A stretch of 8,803 nt of DNA from CAYXDR01 sp046498185 (GTDB lineage: Bacteria > Desulfobacterota > DSM-4660 > Desulfatiglandales > Desulfatiglandaceae): assembly GCA_046498185.1 (NCBI GenBank), contig JAWOBE010000096.1, positions 1 through 8,803 of the forward strand, written 5' to 3'. A program made the position numbers and the translations under genes. The notes under the pieces were generated by a model. The model did no database searches and was not told the DNA's origin. It saw only the letters and a program-made list of their open reading frames with translations. Positions 1 through 5,903 of the stretch are shown one piece after another. Each line of letters opens with the position of its first letter. Within the stretch, counting starts at the first letter, position 1.

Positions 1-286
1 CGCCGGGCGGACATCCAAAGAAATTCCTGTGCGCGATATGCCGCCCATCTGGAAAAAGCGCTTCGGCGACAGCCGGGCAAAACGGTATGCGGCCACTTTT
101 TTCGGCGGCTTCCTGATCCTCTTCGGATCGCGGCTGGCCGGCGGCTGTACCCTGGGGCTTTTCATCTCCGGGTCGACGCAACTGGCCGTCAGCGGCATTT
201 ATTTCGGCGTCGTCATTTTTGCCGTGGCCATGCTCACCGCCCGGCTGATCTTCGGCAAGATTGCTGAAAAGGAGGAGATCCAATGA
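1..286 (+). CDS. YeeE/YedE family sulfur-transport protein, first half (5' truncated by window)
   Basis: C-terminal part of an integral membrane protein of the YeeE/YedE (DUF395) family, which imports reduced sulfur species such as thiosulfate across the inner membrane. The frame is open to the left edge, so the true start lies outside the window; the GTG at 29 is only an internal codon. The visible part has a cytoplasmic basic stretch followed by two hydrophobic helices. The family signature GGCTLG, whose conserved cysteine lies in the pore in characterised members, is present, followed by a Gly/Ser-rich turn (SGSTQ). The gene ends at TGA 284-286, which overlaps the ATG of the next gene (ATGA), so the two halves are translationally coupled. 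The usual 350-residue YeeE protein is split here into two genes, as in PmpA/PmpB-type pairs. Family assignment is firm; the exact substrate is inference. Confidence 0.85.
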   Translation, partial: AGRTSKEIPVRDMPPIWKKRFGDSRAKRYAATFFGGFLILFGSRLAGGCTLGLFISGSTQLAVSGIYFGVVIFAVAMLTARLIFGKIAEKEEIQ

Positions 287-846
287 CAACTATTTGGCTG
301 GGACTCTTTGCGGGCATCGCCTTCGGATTCGTCATCCAGCGCATCGGCGCCACCGACGCCCATCGAATAGCCCGATCGCACCTGATGCTGGACGCGGACA
401 TCCCCCGGTTCATGGTTCTGGCGGTGGCCTTGTCCGCAGTTGGCCTTTTCGGGCTCCAGTCGGTCGGCATGGGACGCACCCTGCCTCTGCCTACCAGCAT
501 CGTGGCCACAGGGCTGGCCGCAGTGATCTTCGGCATGGGGTGGGGGCTGACCGGGTACTGCCCCGGCACCACCTGGGCGGCTGCCGGCGAGGGGCGCATG
601 GATGCGGTCTTTGCCCTGCTGGGCGGACTCGCCGGCACAGCCCTTTTCGCGCAGTTGCACGAGACGCTGATCCCCATTTTATACGATCCCACCAACGTGG
701 GGCAGATCACCCTGACGGATCTGTTCGGCAATCATGCGGCAGCCGTCGCGGTGTTGGCCGTCGGTTTCGGCCTGTGTACCTGGGGCATCGGAAAGCTGTG
801 GAGGTCGAGCAAACGGGTCGTAACTTCCGAACGGTCTTTTATCTAA
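283..846 (+). CDS. YeeE/YedE family sulfur-transport protein, second half
   Basis: A 187-residue polytopic inner-membrane protein with four to five hydrophobic helices. Residues around 85-100 hold the family signature GMGWGLTGYCPGT, whose cysteine is the second conserved thiol of the YeeE pore. It presumably pairs with the preceding half protein to form one thiosulfate or sulfide-type transporter. The start is secure: a strong Shine-Dalgarno AAGGAGG (269-275) lies 7 bases before an ATG that overlaps the previous stop. The last ~20 residues are hydrophilic and basic. The stop (844-846) overlaps, tail to tail, the stop of the PIN-toxin remnant on the opposite strand (843-845), so no terminator separates them. 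No sulfurtransferase such as TusA is visible next to it. The specific substrate cannot be read from sequence. Confidence 0.87.
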   Translation: MTTIWLGLFAGIAFGFVIQRIGATDAHRIARSHLMLDADIPRFMVLAVALSAVGLFGLQSVGMGRTLPLPTSIVATGLAAVIFGMGWGLTGYCPGTTWAAAGEGRMDAVFALLGGLAGTALFAQLHETLIPILYDPTNVGQITLTDLFGNHAAAVAVLAVGFGLCTWGIGKLWRSSKRVVTSERSFI

Positions 847-1028
847 AGGGAGACGAAAAGGCGTGTCGCCGAATCGTCGGTCAGAAACCAGTCTGCCTTT
901 TTCCTGCGCGCCAGGACGAGGGCCTCCGCCTCTCCGTCGTGAAGGTCTCCCGATCGCTTCCACATGCCGGCTTCCTTTTGCTCATGGGGAGACAGACGGA
1001 TAACCTGGAGCCACTCAGGCCAGGGCAC
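843..1028 (-). pseudogene. PIN-domain toxin (VapC-like) remnant, truncated at both ends
   Basis: The frame reads from a GTG at 1028, which overlaps the end of the antitoxin gene, to TAG at 843. It gives about 61 residues that match only the C-terminal half of a PIN-domain ribonuclease: a Trp-Leu-x-Val strand, then DLHDGEAEALVLA with the second acidic metal-ligand region, then a KKADWFLTDDSATR strand-turn with the paired aspartates. A complete toxin of this type has about 130-150 residues and begins with an Asp-containing strand that supplies the first metal ligand. That half is absent, and there is no room for it because the antitoxin abuts directly. The usual tail after the DD motif is also missing. 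The active site therefore cannot form. PIN family is a motif-based call; loss of function is inference. Confidence 0.6.
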
Positions 1029-1203
1029 TTTCAAGAGCCTCATTCTTGGCCCAGGCGATGTCTTCCCGCGCAAAGCGCTCCATCAGATCAACCCGGTTGC
1101 GGCGCACAAATTCTGACATGGCCGCCAGGATGACATCCGGCTCGGACGTGAAAAAACCGGACCGGACATAGTCATTGATGCGCTCGGCCAGATCATCCGG
1201 CAC
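1015..1203 (-). CDS. Ribbon-helix-helix antitoxin (CopG/ParD-like), possibly lacking its native start
   Basis: A 62-residue protein read from GTG at 1203. The frame continues upstream as LHLIT before VPDDLAERI, so the usual N-terminal DNA-binding strand (I-T-V-P) is encoded, but no ATG is found for it, only CTG and GTG codons. After the strand come two helices (DLAERINDYVRSG, then a Ser/Glu-rich turn and DVILAAMSEFVRR), the ribbon-helix-helix layout. An acidic and amphipathic tail follows that normally wraps the cognate toxin. It would act as a dimeric DNA-binding antitoxin and autorepressor. Its stop overlaps the GTG of the PIN remnant, as in vapBC-type operons. With a dead toxin beside it and a doubtful start, it may itself be decaying. 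The + strand frame beginning at 1213 suggests a breakpoint near 1205-1218. Confidence 0.6.
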   Translation of the reverse strand: MPDDLAERINDYVRSGFFTSEPDVILAAMSEFVRRNRVDLMERFAREDIAWAKNEALESALA

Positions 1204-1212
1204 GGTGATGAG

Positions 1213-1404
1213 ATGCAGGATCTTCTGGTGGAGGCCCTGGACCAGCTCCAGACGGATCTCGGCATCCAGAGCAGCTTCGATTGGGAGCGCGTGAAGAGCT
1301 ACTTCACCGTGGACTCCCTGGAGCGGGTGGTGGCCGAGTACGCACAGTTCATGCTGGGGGTGGAAGACGAGAGCGTGGCCGACCGGGTGGCGGCTGCATC
1401 ATAA
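1213..1404 (+). CDS. Unrecognised small protein or C-terminal gene fragment with strong coding bias
   Basis: A 63-residue frame from ATG 1213 to TAA 1402-1404. I do not recognise the family. Support for coding comes from base use: 54 of its 63 sense codons end in G or C, matching the GC-rich genes to the left and unlike the AT-rich DNA immediately after. The product is acidic and mostly helical, with a central DWERVKSYFTVDSLERV segment. No convincing Shine-Dalgarno precedes the ATG (GGTGATGAG only). The frame stays open upstream, antisense to the antitoxin. It could be a complete small protein, but it is more likely the 3' end of a gene whose front was lost at a junction near 1210. Coding is moderately supported; function is unknown. 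Confidence 0.4.
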   Translation: MQDLLVEALDQLQTDLGIQSSFDWERVKSYFTVDSLERVVAEYAQFMLGVEDESVADRVAAAS

Positions 1405-1820
1405 ATGGGGCGCAAAATCAAATGAGATTAGTCAGGCAGTGCGGAAAGCATCCGAAATCAAGCTGGGAGGCATCGGCTTTGTCTTATCTTAAACTGTAAA
1501 TCTGCTGCATGTCGAAATTTGAATGATTGCAGAGCTATCATTGAAAACGCGAATTCCCGGGAATAGGGTTACCAGTAATCCGAAGAATATGAAACATTTG
1601 ATTGGTATTGCTGAGTGATTTTGAATAGCAAAAACTTACGCATAGGATAATTATACTTAAATCAACCTGCTGCCATATCAAGTTCTCTTTAAGCAGCGCT
1701 TAGGTCCACCTACCTCTAAATAGATTTCATAATATTGTCATTGGTTTCTATTAAGCCACCCTTGCAGGCAAAATTTTAATATGCACAAATTTTTCATTTA
1801 TCTAAAAAGATCTGATTTTC
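1405..1820. other. Gene-free AT-rich stretch
   Basis: No gene is recognised in these 416 bases. GC content drops abruptly just after 1404. Most of the stretch is taken up by repeat copy R1 (about 1484-1661, perhaps to 1756). The part next to 1821 is the 3' flank of the GGDEF-EAL gene. It contains short A/T runs and a weak ATCT/AGAT hairpin just after the stop, but no convincing rho-independent terminator. A short + strand frame at 1406-1492 (starting TGG, no start codon) is open but unsupported. Confidence 0.6.
1484..1661 (-). repeat. Diverged direct repeat, copy R1
   Basis: By hand alignment this 178-base segment matches 4919-5097 in the same orientation with one single-base gap and roughly two thirds identity. 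The best blocks are TTATC(N)2AAACTG at the left end, ATCATTG(N)12 AATTC in the middle, and TTGGTATTG...ATAGGATAATTAT...CTTAAA at the right end. Weaker similarity (AAATAGAT, ATATTG, TTC-ATTAA) may carry on to about 1756. On the - strand the right part encodes a 24-codon frame (1569-1643) starting ATG CGT AAG, which includes LLFKITQQYQ. A perfect TATAAT (1650-1655 on the - strand) sits six bases before that ATG. Confidence 0.65.
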
Positions 1821-4004
1821 CTACTGGGTCAATAATTTGAAAAATTTTTCTGCCGGCAGCGGACGGCTGAATAGATAACCTTGTATAATATCGCACCCGT
1901 GCTGCTCTAAAAATTCAAGTTGCTGCTTATTCTCTACACCTTCGGCAATAACCTTCAAATCCATATTGTGCGCCATATCTATAATTGTCTTTGCAATCAC
2001 GGCATCATTAGGATTAGTCACCACGTTTCTGATAAAAGAAATGTCGATTTTTATGGTATCAATGGGTAGCCGTTGCAGATAATTAAGGGATGAATATCCT
2101 GTACCAAAGTCATCTAATGAGATCTTTACACCAACCTTATTCAGTTCATTTAGATTAAGGATAGCCCTCTCCGGATCAGTCATGATGATTGTTTCTGTAA
2201 TTTCCAGTTCGAGATATTGTGGGTCAAGATTGGTATCTCTTAAAGCTGCAATGACATCCCGGACAAAATCTTTTTGCCCGAACTGGAGCCCAGACACATT
2301 TACGGCGACACTAATCTTTTCGGCATAAGTTTTCTGCCACATTATGTTTTGAAGGCACGCCGTTTGCAGTACAAATTTACCAATAGGTACAATAAGTCCA
2401 TTTTTTTCAGCCAACGGAATAAATTTCGCTGGCGAAATCAAATTCCCCTCCGGTGTTTTCCAACGTACAAGTGCCTCCATCCCGATCATTTTTCTTGTTG
2501 ATATATCCACCTTTGGTTGGTAATAGAGCAAAAGCTCCTGTTTTTCGATGGCTCTGCGAAGATCAGACTCCAGGGTCAAAAGTTCAAGGGCCGCTTCATT
2601 CATTGATTTCAAGTAGAACTGAAAGTTGTTCTTCCCACTTTTCTTGGCATGGTAAAGTGCTGCTTCTGCATTTTTAATGAGATCTTCAACATCTTTCCCG
2701 TTATCAGGAAATATAGCAATGCCAATGCTTGCAGTTACAAATATTTCACGGCCAACCAGTTCATAAGGTTGTAACAGTTCATCGAGTACACGGCGAACAA
2801 CATGGCTAACGTTCAGTAAATCATCCAGATTCTGTAATAGTACAATGAATTCATCACCTCCCATCCGGGCAATCGGTTCATAACGGTCGTATATACGAGC
2901 CACATAATCACTGTTTCGCAAGGTGTTCAATAATCTTGAGGAAACCATCTTAAGCAATTCATCTCCGAGATTATGTCCAAGACTATCATTGATTCGGTTA
3001 AAATCATCTAAATCAACAAGGGCAATAGCAAATGAATGTTTATAACGAATCGCATTATAAATAGATTTTTTAAGAAACTTTCTGAAAAAATATCGATTTG
3101 GCAACCCTGTTAAATTATCATAATATGCCAGAAAGTGAATTTGACCTTCCGCGTTTTTCCGCTCTATGCCTAAAGCTATTTCATCTGCTATTGCTCCCAG
3201 TGCCTGTAAAGCAGCCTCCTGCAGCGGTTTCTTAGAGAACATCGCCATCACACCTACCAACTTATCTGCGACGACGAGAGGATGGCCAGCAAAGGCAACC
3301 ATTCCTTCCCGCTTGGCCCAATCCTGATCTGTTATCGTGGAATCATCAATAACTGTATTTGTCAGATGCGGTTTTTTATCCTTGGCGATGATACCGATTT
3401 TGAGTTCACCAACCTTTTTAATAGAATGATAACCGTCTACGCGCTCATACATACCGGCACTGGCCTTCAATTCTAATACGTCCCCCCCTTCTTTCAATAA
3501 CCATATTCTAGCAAAGGCGGCATCAAGATGTTTGACAATAGCCTCTGTACAAAGCTGCAATTGACTTCTTAGGTCCTCGTGTTTGACAAGAGCATTTCCA
3601 ATTTCAGCGCCTAGTTCTGCCTGGCGCGCCCGTTCTTTTAGGTCCTCTTCCGCTTTCTTGCGCTCAACAATTTCTCCTCTGAGATTCAGATTGGCATCTG
3701 ATAATTCTTTTGTTCTTTCCTCCACGGTTCTTTCTAAATTCACTTTGGCATTTCGAAGCGAAGCTTCATGTAATCGAAGTCTTCCGTATAGATAACCGAT
3801 TAGTCCGCAGATACCGGCAAAAAATATACCCCATGGAATCATTTGAAAGGAAAATGAGTTTAAAATAAGACTTCTTAATGAATGTTCGGTATATATATTG
3901 TATTGATGCATCAGATGTCCGATGCTCATAAATATAGGATGAATGATAAGATACCCGCTTAAAGCGCCAATTAAAAACCATTCAAAAAGTGATCTTGATT
4001 TCAT
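1821..4004 (-). CDS. Membrane-anchored GAF-GGDEF-EAL protein (c-di-GMP synthesis/degradation)
   Basis: A 727-residue bifunctional cyclic-di-GMP enzyme. In order: two hydrophobic segments (about 8-30 and 55-75) flanking a short external loop; a charged coiled coil (about 80-130, with a VEERTKEL stretch typical of sensor-kinase linkers); a GAF-like sensory domain (about 135-285); a GGDEF domain (about 295-465) with YDNLTGLPNR, the DLDDF metal region (331-335) and an intact GGDEF (382-386); and an EAL domain (about 475-725). The EAL catalytic set looks complete: EAL (510-512), NVS (569-571), ELEITE (599-604), DDFGTG (631-636), KID (652-654), AEGVE (687-691) and QGY (708-710). The I-site-like RNSD (363-366) is separated from GGDEF by an insertion, so product inhibition may be altered. 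Start: ATG 4002-4004 with only a weak AGAGAAG ribosome site. The gene is visibly AT-richer than the genes at either end of the window. It is monocistronic in view; no cognate regulator is adjacent. Confidence 0.95.
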   Translation of the reverse strand: MKSRSLFEWFLIGALSGYLIIHPIFMSIGHLMHQYNIYTEHSLRSLILNSFSFQMIPWGIFFAGICGLIGYLYGRLRLHEASLRNAKVNLERTVEERTKELSDANLNLRGEIVERKKAEEDLKERARQAELGAEIGNALVKHEDLRSQLQLCTEAIVKHLDAAFARIWLLKEGGDVLELKASAGMYERVDGYHSIKKVGELKIGIIAKDKKPHLTNTVIDDSTITDQDWAKREGMVAFAGHPLVVADKLVGVMAMFSKKPLQEAALQALGAIADEIALGIERKNAEGQIHFLAYYDNLTGLPNRYFFRKFLKKSIYNAIRYKHSFAIALVDLDDFNRINDSLGHNLGDELLKMVSSRLLNTLRNSDYVARIYDRYEPIARMGGDEFIVLLQNLDDLLNVSHVVRRVLDELLQPYELVGREIFVTASIGIAIFPDNGKDVEDLIKNAEAALYHAKKSGKNNFQFYLKSMNEAALELLTLESDLRRAIEKQELLLYYQPKVDISTRKMIGMEALVRWKTPEGNLISPAKFIPLAEKNGLIVPIGKFVLQTACLQNIMWQKTYAEKISVAVNVSGLQFGQKDFVRDVIAALRDTNLDPQYLELEITETIIMTDPERAILNLNELNKVGVKISLDDFGTGYSSLNYLQRLPIDTIKIDISFIRNVVTNPNDAVIAKTIIDMAHNMDLKVIAEGVENKQQLEFLEQHGCDIIQGYLFSRPLPAEKFFKLLTQ

Positions 4005-4286
4005 GTGCTTCTCTAAGAGGAATCTACAGACAAACTATATATTCCAAGTATGCTTCTCGTTTCCTGGTTCCGCCTATTAAAAGATCCTTGCATTATCCAT
4101 GGGTCCTTGCGATTTCAATGATAGCGTTGGCAGCTAAAAGCTCTGCAAGTTGGAGGGAGGGTCATCGATTCTTCACGCTCGCCAACCGCGGACGGAATAA
4201 TTCCAATTGTAGCATTGAAATCTGCCCGATTCCATGTTTACCCTACAATTATTCTGGTCCATGCAACATATCTTCAAGAATAGACC
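4005..4286. other. Leader and intergenic region upstream of the GGDEF-EAL gene
   Basis: No recognised gene. Read on the - strand this is the 5' region of the GGDEF-EAL gene. A TATAGT hexamer near 4033-4038 could serve as a -10 box, but I see no good -35 at the right distance, so the promoter is not assigned. Only very short frames occur (about 20 codons). The left limit of the upstream transcription unit is set by the terminator at 4287-4326. Confidence 0.4.
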
Positions 4287-4326
4287 GAAAAAGAAAAACC
4301 CCACCTCTCCTTGAGAGAAATGGGGT
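4287..4326 (-). terminator. Rho-independent terminator downstream of the ihfA-like gene
   Basis: On the - strand, ACCCCA pairs with TGGGGT (4298-4303 and 4321-4326) and, inside an asymmetric bulge, CTCTC pairs with GAGAG (4305-4309, 4313-4317) around a 3-base loop. The hairpin is followed on the - strand by TTTTTCTTTTT, a good U-tract. The other strand has no T-run after the stem, so it acts only on - strand transcription. That fits termination of the ihfA-like gene 133 bases upstream, and it insulates the GGDEF-EAL gene from it. Confidence 0.8.
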
Positions 4327-4458
4327 CTAAAACGGCTCGGGACATGGCGCCCTCGCTAGGTCAGAATCTTGTCTATTTGATTGCTATGGAAATTATCGGC
4401 ATATTCTGCACAGTATCGTGAAGAGACAAAGAAAAATCAAGGTAAAAATGAACCGGGT

Positions 4459-4740
4459 TTACCCATTCCGCTTTCTTTTGAGCGCACCGGATGTCTTGAA
4501 CGTCACAACCCGCCTAGCCTCGAGCGTGAGTTCTTCTTCTGTCTGGGGATTCCGTCCTTTTCAAGGTGCCTTGTCCCTGACCTCGAACTTCCCGAAGCTG
4601 GAGATCATGACATCCTCACCAGAGGCCAAGGTCTCCGCTATCAGATCCAGCATGGAATCCACAAGCTCTCTGGCTCGTCTCTTCAGGATCAGGGTGTTGT
4701 TCTGAATGGATTCCGATAGCTCGTCGCGTGTAATGCTCAT
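4459..4740 (-). pseudogene. ihfA: Integration host factor alpha-type gene interrupted by an in-frame TGA at codon 60
   Basis: IHF-alpha/HU family DNA-bending protein. The frame runs from ATG 4738-4740, with a TGAGG ribosome site (4748-4752) 7 bases away, to TAA 4459-4461: 93 codons, the normal family length. Codons 1-59 give the N-terminal helices and the SSFGKFEVRDKAP strand. Codon 60 is TGA (4561-4563), and the same frame continues directly with KGRNPQT, then LEARRVVTFKTSG, the DNA-binding arm and C-terminal signature. Relatives have an arginine at the interrupted position, so one CGA-to-TGA transition explains it. Other drift is visible: S for the conserved G in SGFGKF, and E for G after NPQT. 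The truncated product keeps the dimerisation helices but lacks the arms that wrap DNA. A terminator follows at 4287-4326. Family identity is firm; pseudogene status rather than base-call error is likely but unproven. Confidence 0.85.
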
Positions 4741-4867
4741 AGGGGGGCCTCATTGGGGTGAAGAAGCGGTTTTATCATCATATGCCCACCATTGTGGTTT
4801 GGGGCAAAATTTTACCATTTTTCAAACCTTGAAAATCGGGAAGGGCTGGATGCGATTTCTTCCTTAC

Positions 4868-4881
4868 GACTTTTGAAAGTC
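4868..4881. promoter_or_regulatory. Perfect inverted repeat GACTTT-TG-AAAGTC, possible operator
   Basis: Six-base arms around a two-base centre, about 130 bases upstream of the ihfA-like start on the - strand. The size suits a dimeric regulator half-site pair. No regulator can be named, and chance occurrence in AT-rich DNA is possible. Confidence 0.25.
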
Positions 4882-4918
4882 AAGTAGATTTGATAATGAT
4901 ACACACTCTATATAAGAT

Positions 4919-5097
4919 TTATCGAAAACTGGAAATTCACGAGGCCAAGAAATCAGAAGAATTTCAGTACAATCATTGCAAGGGCCAATTCTTGTCGATA
5001 ATGTAGCCAAGTTACAGAAAAATGTGATGCTTATGTTTGGTATTGTTGAGTAATCTTGAACAGTAAAGGTTTCATGGATAGGATAATTATGCTTAAA
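4919..5097 (-). repeat. Diverged direct repeat, copy R2
   Basis: Partner of the segment at 1484-1661, same orientation, offset 3435-3436 bases, one single-base gap, roughly two thirds identical by hand count. On the - strand it carries a 14-codon frame (5031-5075) starting ATG AAA CCT and including LLFKITQQYQ. Relative to R1, the codons K, L, L, K, I and Q differ only by third-position transitions. R2 lies upstream of the ihfA-like gene, while R1 lies downstream of the GGDEF-EAL gene, so the pair brackets both. Confidence 0.65.
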
Positions 5098-5149
5098 CGG
5101 TGGTGCTCGAAAAACTCTACATTTTTGTAAATTTGTTTGGAAAAATAGA

Positions 5150-5506
5150 TCACCACATATTGGGTTTGGTTAAATTTCCATTAAAGTACATATAAATAGC
5201 CGGATTGTGCATTAATGCCAGGGGGACCAGCCTGCGAATGAATATATTGATTCAATTAAAATTTCCTAACATATTCAATGTTTGATAAGCTTGATAATTA
5301 ATTTCCATTCCCTGTATCCTCTTACAGCTGATTAACCAATCTTCGATACCGCTGCTAAAGCTGTTCTCTATCTGGTCATATTGCATATATGCATTGCAAC
5401 TCCGGTGGCTGGCCCGGATGGGGGCCTACATACCCGGCTGGGTCTTTACCGAATCAAAAACGATCAGTTTAGGTTCACCTTTTTTGAATTCATTTATGGC
5501 GATCAC
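5150..5506 (-). pseudogene. Possible decayed reading frame with in-frame TAG and TGA stops
   Basis: One - strand frame runs from GTG 5506 for 26 codons (EFKKGEPKLIVFDSVKTQPGM at its end), meets TAG (5426-5428), then stays open 57 codons to TGA (5252-5254), then 33 more to TGA at 5150-5152. The middle part contains an ATG at 5384-5386 that would give a 44-residue peptide (MQYDQIENSF at its start), with GGAG about 13 bases upstream. The composition of the translated pieces looks protein-like, but I recognise no family, and open frames of this size are not rare in AT-rich DNA. It could be a degenerate gene or chance. Low confidence. Confidence 0.2.
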
Positions 5507-5520
5507 CTATCATAGGATAA

Positions 5521-5598
5521 CGCGAGCACCCGATCCGTCAAGGCCTTGCCCCTTCGGGGTTGGCTACGCCAAGCCTTGACGGATCGGGCTTTCTCGCG
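5521..5598. repeat. Compound palindrome / multi-branched hairpin element
   Basis: The outer arms CGCGAG and CTCGCG (5521-5526, 5593-5598) enclose a perfect 16-base inverted repeat (5529-5544 CCCGATCCGTCAAGGC with 5573-5588). Allowing one bulged base, the stem extends a few pairs further. The 28-base interior holds two more hairpins side by side: CCCC-TTC-GGGG and TTGGC-TAC-GCCAA. Folded as single strand this gives a branched structure with a long stem and two short arms. The palindrome is GC-rich within AT-rich surroundings, which suggests an inserted palindromic element (REP-like or miniature mobile). There is no T-run after it, so it is not a standard terminator. Attribution to a known repeat family is not possible from this sequence alone. 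Confidence 0.75.
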
Positions 5599-5903
5599 CT
5601 ATGGATTCTTGTGGGCGATGGGCGAGGATGCCTCCGGCTGGGGCTCTGGACAAGGATGTTATCTCTTCCTGTCAATCGAGCCCTCAACTTTACCCACTGG
5701 AAATCCTGAAGGATCCGTTGAAAGGTCTCTGCGCAAAAATTTCCTCCCCCGCCTTGAAAATAAATGACGTTCGGTGGTAGAGTTATGGTTATCGGCACTT
5801 CGGGAGGCGAATTCGATCATGCGGTCTAAATCTCTTTTCTCTTGATATATACTGAACTGAACGCAAATTCTAACCTATGAACTTTGTGCATAGGTCGCAC
5901 TCT
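5599..5903. other. Intergenic region upstream of the sce7726-family gene
   Basis: No recognised gene. A 50-codon + strand frame (ATG 5628 to TAG 5780, ending KINDVRW) is open but has no ribosome site and no family resemblance I can name. Near 5842-5853 TTGATA and an overlapping TATACT could contribute to a promoter for the sce7726 gene, but no -35/-10 pair has good spacing on both boxes. The base AGGT at 5892-5895 is the ribosome site that supports the 5904 start. Confidence 0.4.

Larger units (their letters stand above)
4741..5520. other. Long AT-rich gene-free region
   Basis: No intact recognised gene. Near 4741-4860 is the presumed promoter and leader of the ihfA-like gene, where a TATGAT box exists on the - strand without a well-spaced -35. 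Further right are a perfect small palindrome (4868-4881), repeat copy R2 (4919-5097) and a - strand frame broken by TAG and TGA (5150-5506). Near 5506-5516 CCTAT-C-ATAGG forms an 11-base palindrome directly before the large hairpin element. The region looks like old, decaying intergenic or mobile DNA. Confidence 0.5.

Noticed and set aside
261..1133. Long + strand frame of 290 codons across the YeeE gene and the toxin-antitoxin remnant
   Set aside because: It is out of frame with the clearly recognisable YeeE protein, spans two unrelated loci and gives an Arg/His/Gly-rich product typical of shadow frames in GC-rich DNA.
4561..4563. Selenocysteine or alternative genetic code at the ihfA TGA
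   Set aside because: Relatives have Arg at this position, no SECIS-like hairpin is evident directly after it, and TGA ends other genes in this window.
4381..4719. Plus-strand frames over 4381-4719
   Set aside because: They are antisense to the IHF-alpha-type gene, whose family identity on the - strand is unambiguous.
5394..5579. Plus-strand 61-codon frame running into the hairpin element
   Set aside because: It has no ribosome site, its end is encoded by the palindrome itself, and no family is recognisable.
5521..5598. Integron attC site or rho-independent terminator
   Set aside because: The characteristic attC core ends (GTTRRRY/RYYYAAC) are absent, the arms match too perfectly, and no T-run follows on either strand.
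5538..5798. Minus-strand 86-codon frame over 5538-5798
   Set aside because: Half of it is read through the palindromic element, and the Pro/Arg/Ser-rich product resembles no protein family.
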